Source: Mansonella perstans
Taxonomy: Eukaryota > Nematoda > Chromadorea > Rhabditida > Onchocercidae
Assembly: GCA_037074765.1 (NCBI GenBank)
Contig: JBAMDO010000359.1
Span: 1 to 34,039 of the forward strand
Reading direction: 5' to 3'
DNA length: 34,039 bases
Below, one piece after another: positions 24,001 to 30,682 of the stretch. Position 1 is the stretch's first letter. Every line of letters begins with the position of its first letter. Under the pieces are notes generated by a model that did no database searches, was not told the DNA's origin, and saw only the letters and a list, made by a program, of their open reading frames with translations. The position numbers and the translations under genes are program-made.

Positions 24001-24123
24001 TGTTTTCCTACCCTTCCGCATTCCTCTGTGAAATGAAAAAATTTTTTACAATTAATAGTGCAAAAGTTGAAGTTTAAGTAAATACAAACCTTTGCCAGAT
24101 GATAATCGTCTTGGCGAATCCAT
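1..24123 (-). CDS. anc-1: Nesprin/ANC-1-like giant actin-binding rod protein, N-terminal part (3' end beyond window)
   Basis: Thirty-six coding exons join in one open frame of about 2,174 residues with no internal stop; every junction is phase-consistent, and all but the window-edge boundary have GT/AG ends. Order: start Met, CH1 (about residues 14-122), Ser-rich linker, CH2 (about 168-272), then a long charged helical rod with scattered spectrin-type Trp motifs. Family knowledge: nesprins bind F-actin through the CH pair and reach the outer nuclear membrane through a C-terminal KASH segment, positioning nuclei and mitochondria. The Ser-rich CH1-CH2 linker and the DIADGNP motif favour nesprin over beta-spectrin or dystrophin. 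ATG at 24121-24123 directly follows an acceptor-like CGCAG, so the mRNA is probably trans-spliced there or has a 5' UTR intron. The exon chain is seen directly; the ANC-1 assignment is inference. Spectraplakin is the main alternative. Confidence 0.78.
2095..4029 (-). other. Introns 28-31 of the nesprin-like gene
   Basis: Four phase-0 introns at 3663-4029, 3091-3572, 2607-2922 and 2095-2477 separate short exons. All have GT/AG ends. No additional exon, repeat array or RNA gene was recognised inside them. Confidence 0.6.
4957..4973 (-). other. anc-1: 17-nt microexon (exon 26) of the nesprin-like gene
   Basis: On the minus strand CTCTCCAG is followed by ATGATCTTATGTGTAAC and then GTAAGC, a strong acceptor and donor 17 nt apart. 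Exon 25 ends in phase 1 (GCT C, then GTTTTT). Adding 17 nt completes codons for HDLMCN and returns to phase 0, exactly what exon 27 (TTA ACA TTG, LTLL) requires. Joining exon 25 directly to exon 27 at that GT donor hits a TAA within eight codons. The joined peptide ELDQA-HDLMCN-LTLLIKNN is plausible helix. Confidence 0.72.
4974..5440 (-). other. Intron 25, upstream of the microexon
   Basis: This phase-1 intron of 467 nt runs from GTTTTTTG to CTCTCCAG. It is AT-rich with poly-T runs, and no other element was seen. Confidence 0.6.
5658..6137 (-). other. Intron 24 of the nesprin-like gene
   Basis: This phase-0 intron of 480 nt has a strong GTAAGTG donor and an ATTTAAG acceptor. It contains a run of TTTATTT-like simple sequence near 5700-5760. 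Confidence 0.62.
7511..8145 (-). other. Intron 19 of the nesprin-like gene
   Basis: This phase-0 intron of 635 nt runs from GTTTTT to TTTTTAG-like ATTTTAG. Nothing else was seen. Confidence 0.6.
8338..11097 (-). other. Intron 18 of the nesprin-like gene, the largest in the window
   Basis: A phase-0 gap of 2.76 kb separates exons 18 (ending GACATTCTTCAG) and 19 (starting NYEQE). It is very AT-rich and I found no exon with coding composition on either strand. A small missed phase-0 exon cannot be excluded because skipping one would not break the frame. Confidence 0.55.
11611..12827 (-). other. Intron 17 of the nesprin-like gene
   Basis: This phase-0 intron is about 1.2 kb, from GTGAGT to TTTTCAG. 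A short coding-looking stretch near 12000-12050 was considered and rejected as an exon. The rest is AT-rich. Confidence 0.6.
12876..13326 (-). other. Intron 16 of the nesprin-like gene
   Basis: This phase-0 intron of 451 nt runs from GTTTAC to TTTACAG before the 48-nt exon 17. No further feature was seen. Confidence 0.6.
14589..14609. repeat. (TA)n microsatellite forming the exon 13 donor
   Basis: The intron after exon 13 starts GTATATATAT on the minus strand, so the intron side of the donor is made of a TA repeat of about 10 units. Length changes in this tract begin immediately after the GT. Confidence 0.85.
15072..15475 (-). other. Intron 11 of the nesprin-like gene
   Basis: This phase-1 intron of 404 nt splits a Val codon between exons 11 and 12. 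Open frames inside it have no coding character. Confidence 0.6.
16361..17552 (-). other. Intron 8 of the nesprin-like gene
   Basis: This phase-2 intron is about 1.2 kb, from GTAGAC to TTCTGCAG. It is AT-rich with several poly-A and poly-T runs, and no exon candidate was seen. Confidence 0.62.
17663..18014 (-). other. Intron 7 of the nesprin-like gene
   Basis: This phase-0 intron of 352 nt runs from GTAACT to ATTTCAG and separates the end of CH2 from the rod. At 17889-17950 it contains a stretch resembling the nearby CH2 exon end (minus strand ISWVKDILSILSSF-like, compare ISWMEDALSILRSS at 18043-18086). This may be a diverged partial exon copy. No usable exon was accepted there. Confidence 0.55.
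19345..19738 (-). other. Intron 3 of the nesprin-like gene
   Basis: This phase-0 intron of 394 nt splits CH1, from a GTATGT donor to a TTTTTAG acceptor. Nothing else was seen in it. Confidence 0.65.
19835..21820 (-). other. Intron 2 of the nesprin-like gene
   Basis: This intron of about 2 kb lies between the two exons that encode the start of CH1. It is AT-rich with homopolymer runs and a 42-nt tandem duplication at 20477-20560. No exon candidate or known element was recognised in it. Confidence 0.65.
20477..20560. repeat. 42-bp tandem duplication
   Basis: Two adjacent copies (20477-20518 and 20519-20560) begin GACGAAATATTAAATGAAAC and differ at only a few bases. The duplication lies in intron 2. 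Confidence 0.88.
23195..23221. repeat. CA-rich microsatellite
   Basis: A short ACACAC tract interrupted by AT steps lies within intron 1 of the nesprin-like gene. It is ordinary simple sequence. Confidence 0.8.
23543..23813. repeat. Two-type 15/21-bp minisatellite in intron 1
   Basis: Fifteen near-perfect copies of the 12-mer TGAATATGATTA are separated by either GTA (type A, 15 nt) or ACTATTCAG (type B, 21 nt). The order reads A B A B B B A B A B A B A B and then a final core. Most of it is a 36-nt AB higher unit, with two extra B units and one extra G at 23657. The copies are almost identical, so expansion was recent. Confidence 0.93.
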
Positions 24124-25332
24124 CTGCGAATAACTAAAATATATATCAAGTATTTTTCCAATTAGTTTTATCAAATTTCAATAAAACATAATGACGTAAT
24201 GCACTGAGTACGACAAATATTAAAATATTCAATGATGTGATGTGAACTGTTGTTCAAAAAATCAGACTACTACAATTGGAATTCTATTGACAAATCCTGA
24301 TAGCTTTTTCTTTCAAGTGTTCATTTTTAAATAAAGATGAAATTTAATAGTAATATTTTAAATTATTTAACATGCACTTGTAAAACAATTGCATTGCCCT
24401 ATCATAACAAGCAATATCAGTCGAAAAATTCTCCATCAATTACAAAGGGCATAATGTATCCATTGAACAATTTAAAATATTACCCATAAATTACTAAAAA
24501 ACACTGGAACTAATTCAATTTATAAGTATAAAATTTTTCCTTAGTATTAAACAAACAAACAAACCAGTAACACAGGCGAATGTAACTATGGAACAACTAA
24601 TCAAACCTGCCACTGTGAAAAACGTTTCTTTTTTTTAATTCTTATTACTCAATCACATTTCATAAGTATATCTTTCTTTGCCTTTTTCACTATTTCTCAT
24701 CTATTTCCTTCAAACTTTTTAAAATGCAAATTTCAAAGTTTATAAAGTGCACAAAAAAAAAAAAACAGTTTAATGTTCGTGCACTATTTGGCTTAAATTT
24801 TTACGAGTATAGTTTGGATGAATATATTATAGCGTACAAAGAGTATTAATTAAAAAAAACCAACATACGAGTAATAAAACAATTAGAAAAAGTAAGCAAA
24901 ATGAATATGACAGAAAGAATTTAATGTATGAAAATGTCATTTGTTACTTGAATTTATACTGCAATTTGTCAACTCTTTTTCCTATTACAACTATCATTGA
25001 AAATTTTCCAGCAAATAAATTTTCTATGATTGGCTAAATAAATTTTACATTGATGATAAAATGGATGCATCATTATTGTTCACTCCATTTATTGTTCTTC
25101 TCTTTCCAGCATCAAAATTTTTGCTCACTAAATTCATTTCTATATATCTTTTTTGCTTCTTAAAAAAAAAAAAAATGATCATAAGGGTTTCTTTTTTTTT
25201 TTAAATCAACAAAGGTGTATAAATCTTCAAATGTTAGCAATATTATTACATAAACAATTCAGCTTCATCTAATTTCTTCCAAATCAAAAAAAGAAATTAT
25301 TAGAGTCATTATTTTAAACTGTTAAAAAAATA

Positions 25333-25543
25333 TTGAAAAACTTTAAACTTTAGGTGTACACTACCAGTGTCAAGTATTCAGCAGCATCTGATAAATTTTG
25401 AATATGATAATAAAAATTTGTCTTATCGAAAAATCTGAGAATAGATCCAAGAATTTCTTTTATTATTTTACATCTAAAGTTTAAAGTTTAAAAAACTTAT
25501 TCGAAGTTTTTTATTTTACACCAAAAATTTTAAAGTTTAAAGC
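25333..25543. repeat. Inverted repeat with a third, diverged copy
   Basis: Bases 25333-25358 are the reverse complement of 25469-25490 over about 21 nt with one mismatch (core CTAAAGTTTAAAGTTT), separated by about 110 nt. A looser direct copy of the second arm follows at 25517-25543. It could be a decayed miniature inverted-repeat element or chance low-complexity pairing. Confidence 0.6.
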
Positions 25544-26228
25544 TGTGCTAAGCTAAGCTATTGAAGGTTCAATGATTTGTTAGGCAGAATAATTGCAACA
25601 TAAGATAGTACGTGTGAAAAAATAATAAATGATTTTAAGATGAAATTAATAACTAAAAATGAAAAGAAATATTTCCATTGCTCATTTCCAAATGACCAAT
25701 ATATCAGTGTAAAATTAAAATAAACTTAATAATAATACATTAAATTATTTCGAAAATTTTTAACAAATTATTTTGAAAATTATAAAAAATAATAAAGTAA
25801 TGATACTTTTTGCAACAAAACAATAATTATTTCCACAGTAATGATTATAATGTTGTAGAAAAAAAAAAAAAAAGAACAGAAATGGGAACTATTTCAGACA
25901 GTCATTTACAAGAAGATCGATGCCAAAAAAGGATATAGGAGGAAACAAAGTGGTAGAGAAAGAAAGAAAAGCGCCAAAGTTTGGTTTGATACATGATGAT
26001 ATGGTGAACCAACTGAACCGCCCTGTGGTCCTCGTCTCTCTGGGTTTCTATCATAACAGAACGAAGTATGGAAGTTTTTCTATAGGAGTGCCTAACTCTC
26101 TACTAATCTTTTAGTCTATAAAGCATTATTTGGCTACGTTTGTCTGACTGAAATCCAATATTATGCTTAAAAATAAAATGATATTGTTGTGTGTTCATGT
26201 GTTGTAGTCTTTTCTGCACAAATTATCT

Positions 26229-26730
26229 GGCAAGAGGTCAATGTCACAAAAAGTATGGCAAAAGGTCAATGTTACACAGACAACATCTTCCTCTCTCACC
26301 TTCACTGTAAACAATGCGCAGATAATCAGCGTAAGAAGAAAATGAACGCTAATTATGATTTGATGGACAGAATAACTATCATATTTGTTGAAAAACTTTG
26401 ATTGAAATTAGAATTTTCAAAGATTAAAAATGATTAACATCAATGATTAACAACAGAATAACTATCAATAATGGATAGAATAATTATCAATGTGATGGAC
26501 AGAATAATCATCATATTCATTGGAAAACATTGATTGAAATTAGAATTTTCAAAGATTAAAAATGACTAAATCATTTATTCGGTGGTTTAGCTAGATATAC
26601 ATTCGAGTAATAAATACATATTATCAAAATTATATATCCATTTCTATAGTTTCATAAAAGTTTCAAAACTTTTTACATAATTTCAAATACAGTTTCGAAA
26701 AGTTTTAAAACTTTTTACATAGTTTCAAAA
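26229..26730. repeat. Cluster of small duplications
   Basis: Three imperfect pairs lie close together. A 28-nt period occurs at 26229-26284 (GGCAAGAGGTCAATG type). A copy of about 72 nt at 26362-26433 recurs at 26494-26565, 132 nt further on, including the perfect stretch TTGAAATTAGAATTTTCAAA. A 32-nt copy at 26656-26687 recurs at 26698-26729. They look like local slippage or segmental duplications. Confidence 0.8.
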
Positions 26731-26973
26731 AAGAATTGAAAGTTTTTCAACGTCAATTTTTTCTTGATAAGAGATGAATACAATAAGAATATTTGTTTGA
26801 ACTTCTCTTATCTAACTTCTTTTCTTTTATTATTGTCTGGTTACAATAAAATAAAACCAAAAAAAAAAAAAAAAAAGAAAAAAAACTTCTAACATTAAGA
26901 AAATTTCAAAAAATCAAAACTATAATAATACTACCACTACAAACAAACAACTTAACTCCTTGTCAAGCAAAGT

Positions 26974-27081
26974 GATATACTTGTGGTCTGAAAGAGTAAT
27001 ATACTTATGGTCTGAAAGAACAATATACTTGTGGTCTGAAAGTCTGAAAGAATAATATACTTGTGGTCTGAAAGAAAAATG
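26974..27081. repeat. 24-bp tandem array, four copies
   Basis: The unit contains TATACTTGTGGTCTGAAAGA. The TATAC starts fall at 26976, 27000, 27024 and 27056: two steps of 24 and one of 32, the latter caused by duplication of the 8-mer TCTGAAAG. The 24-nt period makes an apparent SDHKYI-type peptide repeat on the minus strand, which is not taken as a gene. Confidence 0.9.
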
Positions 27082-27866
27082 AGAAAAAAGACGAGTAATC
27101 GATTTTCTTTCATATTTAGGAGATATTTGAATTCCAAAAATTGATGGTAACAACAATATTCAATGAATATGCAATGGTTCGTCACTTCAATCTCATAATA
27201 CTTTTAAACTCTTTGGAAATTACTATTGAATATTGAATTGGAATGAAAAAAAAAAATGAACTTTCTCATTTTAACAATAAATTTTCAAATTTTTGATTTA
27301 TTTATTTAACTATTGAGCATATTAAATGATTTCATCAAAGTTGTATTTCATTAATTAATTTCTATAAAGGAATTAATTAAGAAGAAATTTTTTGCTATCA
27401 TTTTGATAAGTAATGAGAATTTATATGAAAAATCGAATGATACAAAAAAGTAGCAAATAACTGATACATATAAATTCATTTCCTTGTTACGTGCAACCTG
27501 AAAGTACATTTGTAAGGGTGACTAACAATGAAGCAAAGCTTCAGTTGCTATGCCCTGTTTAGTAAATGAATGATTTGTGTGAGTGTATGTGTATGTGTGT
27601 CTTTTTCACTCTAAACAAATGGATACTTTTGCATAGATCGATTCGTTTTTTTTAAACTTTTGTGCTATTTTCTACATTTGCATTAACAATTTGATTCATT
27701 ATTGAATAGTAATGAATGAATGAATTTGTTCGTTTTTAGTTCAGTCAGCAATTTTTAGTGTATGTACCAGAATAGTTCCTCCCAATGAATCATTGTACAC
27801 TTCTAATACAGTATGATTCATCAAACTAACTGAAATCAATTAAAAAAAAAAAATAAAAAAATGAAA

Positions 27867-28236
27867 TTTATATTGGAGAACAGGTAGGAATGTAAGAAGG
27901 CTTTATATTGGAGGACAACAGGTAAGAATGTAAGAAGGCTTTATATTGGAGGTCAACAGGTAAGAATGTAAGAAGGCTTTATATTGGAGGTCAACAGGTA
28001 AGAATGTAAGAGGGCTTTATATTGGAGGACAACAGGTAAGAATGTAAGAAGGCTTTATATTGGAGGACAACAGGTAAGAATGTAAGAAGGCTTTATATTG
28101 GAGGACAACAGGTAAGAATGTAAGAAGGCTTTATATTGGAGGACAACAGGTAAGAATGTAAGAAGGCTTTATATTGGAGGACAACAGGTAAGAATGTAAG
28201 AAGGCTTTATATTGGAGGACAGGTGAGAATGGCAGG
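27867..28236. repeat. 38-bp tandem array with embedded splice-donor consensus
   Basis: About ten copies have a strict 38-nt period; the CTTTATATTGG motif starts at 27901, 27939, 27977, 28015, 28053, 28091, 28129, 28167 and 28205, with a shorter degenerate copy first. The copies are nearly identical (GAGGAC versus GAGGTC is the main variant). Most contain ACAACAGGTAAGAATG, a perfect CAG|GTAAGA donor on the plus strand, antisense to both genes. There are no unique spacers. Confidence 0.94.
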
Positions 28237-28659
28237 TAATCAATGTATACAAAAGTCTAAATAATAAGTTAGGTGTATGATCGTTCAGTGACGAGAAACT
28301 ATTGAATCATTTTATTGCATTTCATTTTTTCTCTAACATTACACTTTCTCCTATTTCCCGCCAATTTTCCAATCTGTTACAATTGTCGATCATTTATCAT
28401 TCGATATATGTATATCAGCAATTTATCATTCAATTTTAAGTGGTTGAACGATAAGAAGGAAGAAGGACAGTTTGATGGTATAGGCTTGTTGCATACTTAT
28501 TAATTGATTGCAGGTAATGATGTCATTCATTGAAATTTAAAATTGCTCTATAGAGGTGAATTTTTGATGAACTATTTTTAAGAGAGCAATTATTGACATG
28601 ACATTATGAGATACTACTAAAATATTGTTCATAATTCTATTTTACAAATATATCATAAT

Positions 28660-28730
28660 TGTGAAATCCATTTCCAGGATTTCCAGTTGAATTTTTGTGA
28701 AATCCATTTCCAGGATTTCCAGTTGAATTG
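28660..28730. repeat. 36-bp tandem duplication
   Basis: GTGAAATCCATTTCCAGGAT starts at 28661 and again at 28697. The two copies are almost identical and adjacent. Confidence 0.88.
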
Positions 28731-30682
28731 CCTTCTGAAAATTCTTGATTAGCCCTACTGTTGTGGTATATCCAGCCGAATAGAGATTTCAATGAATGAT
28801 TAGCCATCACATCACAACAACTAATCTTTGAGACAATAGCGATAAAACTAACATTAATTTAAACTTCTATCCTCATTCCCAATGAATTGATGAGCTCTTG
28901 AAACGTAAAACAACTACAAATGCAGTAATGACAATGTACTTTTAGAACTTTCATAGATATATCGTTAGGAGGTTTGAAATTTGAAATCATTCCTGTTCCA
29001 ATCATCAAACTTCAAAGAAATCCATCATTATCTCATCAATCTAACGGTTTGAATGCCTGTGGAGGCCATTTTCAAGGCTTTCTCTCTCCACAACCGAACC
29101 TATTATTAGTCAATTTTTCATGGTAATAGTTGAAATAGAATTCAAAACTGCATTATTCTATTGCATAATTGAACATGAAAAATAGCGTATAACGGCTCTA
29201 ATAATTATTATATCAATCAATAATAAAGTTTTTTTAAGCATTAATGGCTTTCAACAAAATCAAAACATCGCTATTTAATGCTTTAATTTTCGCAAAATAA
29301 AGCACAAGAATTAATTAAAATATTACATAAAAAAAAAACCAAAATAAAAAGTAGCAATTACATTTACAAAGAGTAACATAAATCATTGAAATAAAAGTGT
29401 CACAATTCTAACAACAGAAATAGTTTTAATACAATAAAGTTTAAAAAAAAAAACCAACGTTAGTCTTCTGTACATTACAAAAATATTTAGTCAACTTGCA
29501 GAATAAAACGAGTATTTCACAACATAAAACAAGACATACAAATAACTAAAATGGTAAAATCGTCGAAACAATAAAAGGCAGTTAAGGGAAGAATTTTAAA
29601 TTACATTTAAATTATTTAAAAATTTAAATCAAAAAAGTATTCGGCAGCAATAAATAGTTCTTATTTTTGTATTAGAAATACTCATCAGAAAAACAGTAAA
29701 GAAAGAATACCTATTCGAATCAACATTCTCAGGGTAATTGCTAGTTTAAAGTGGAATATTTAAAAAAGCAACTGGAATTCAAAATTTCTAAATAAATATA
29801 ATTTAAAAGGACAAAGGCAAGATAAGATAATATGCAAGATGTAAATCCAATTATTTACGTGATCAATAACCACAATCAATATTTTTTATAGACTGATCAA
29901 ATCTTAATAAAACATGGTCGATTTAAAATATCAGGCACTCGCCAAGATTAGCTTAGTACCTTTAATCTGAAGTCATTTATTAGGTACAAAAAGTACGGTG
30001 ACTGATAGTAAAGTAATTAAGATAAGTATATTAAATAATTAAATCAATAAATCAAATAAGAAAGTTTCAATTGGAAAATTTTTTAACCATCTGAAGAAAT
30101 GATAGCAAACTAGTATGACTTGTGTTGAAAAATGTTTCTGAAACATTGATTTGATAATAAAAAAAAATTGTTCTGATCCTATCAAAAATTTTGATTTATC
30201 AGAAAAAAAATCCTTGCTACAAATACATGCTAATAAAAAACCAGTAACAAAATGTATCTCCAACAATTAACAATTAGAAAACATTGATCAGTGGGTAGTG
30301 ATTTCTAGTTTTACTTTTAGCACTCAAATCTTGATGTTGAATGATGAATTTTTCTTGCCGAATTCACATGTCTTTCAAATGTACCAAAGGAAGAAAACTA
30401 AACAAAGCGAAAAGTCAACAAAAATAAAAAAGATATGCTGAAGATTGAGTAAATTTTAAAGAGATATGCTAACGAAAAGTGAAAATCCACTGTAACCACT
30501 TCTAAATTAACAATTATTAAAGATAAAGAGCCAAATCGCACTAGACGGAAAATTTTCACTATCTTTAGGTGCGATCGAAATTAAAGAACAACGCATGAAA
30601 TCTTATTCTTTTCAATATTACAGGAAGATAAAACCGACTACAAAAGTTATCTAAAACAAGAAATAAATCCTAGATTTTGTGT

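Larger units (their letters stand above)
21883..24089 (-). other. Intron 1 of the nesprin-like gene
   Basis: This 2.2-kb intron runs from a GTTTGT donor after the 34-nt first exon to a TTTTCAG acceptor before CH1. It holds the 15/21-bp minisatellite at 23543-23813 and a CA-rich microsatellite near 23195-23221. I see no further coding exon. As a long first intron beside the start codon it is a reasonable place for regulatory elements, but none was recognised. Confidence 0.7.
18015..24123 (-). other. anc-1: Exons 1-7 of the nesprin-like gene: start codon and tandem CH actin-binding domain
   Basis: Exons: 24090-24123, 21821-21882, 19739-19834, 19168-19344, 18870-19051, 18430-18571, 18015-18260. 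Exon 1 encodes only MDSPRRLSSGK plus one base. Exon 2 carries QKKTFTKWVN, which fits actinin-type actin-binding signature 1. Exon 3 has VGDLFEDLKDGVLLCHLIEV. Exon 4 has LVNNNPADIADGNPR followed by IICGLIW, the region of signature 2, with Cys where Leu or Met is usual. Exon 5 ends CH1, carries a Ser/Thr-rich linker (SPSTSRTDSRSSP) and opens CH2 with VLRWVNAQLS. Exon 6 has SWRDGIAFNALIHRMRPEL. Exon 7 has LLDVEDMLRDKSDKRSIITY, the standard CH2 end. All conserved CH core blocks are present, so this should be a working actin-binding domain. Confidence 0.88.
24124..30682. other. Intergenic region between the GMPPA stop and the nesprin-like start
   Basis: This stretch of 6.6 kb has no convincing gene on either strand. 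It contains repeats, listed separately, at 25333-25543, 26229-26730, 26974-27081, 27867-28236 and 28660-28730, plus long poly-A runs (for example near 26861-26884). The part next to 24124 should contain the promoter of the nesprin-like gene, but no motif stands out. I saw no AATAAA on the minus strand close to the GMPPA stop, so the poly(A) site was not placed. Confidence 0.6.

Noticed and set aside
1..24123. Beta-spectrin, dystrophin or spectraplakin identity for the giant gene
   Set aside because: The CH1-CH2 linker is long and Ser-rich as in nesprins, the DIADGNP block lacks the beta-spectrin DIVDGNH form, and no plakin module follows CH2. Spectraplakin is not fully excluded without the 3' end.
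25920..26114. Plus-strand ORF of 64 codons starting MPKKDIGG
   Set aside because: The local composition is slightly less AT-rich than its surroundings, but there is no recognisable family, no splice context and no support beyond chance length.
26920..27156. Small minus-strand ORF with an SDHKYI-type repeat
   Set aside because: The peptide periodicity is entirely due to the 24-nt DNA array. Two minus-strand frames are open across it, and the ends have no coding character.
27867..28236. CRISPR-like regular array (38-nt period)
   Set aside because: The whole unit is repeated with no unique spacers, and the setting is a eukaryotic genome with introns. It is a minisatellite.
24124..30682. GMPPA and the nesprin-like gene as one nematode operon
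   Set aside because: They are in the same orientation, but the 6.6-kb gap is far larger than the usual spacing of operon genes.
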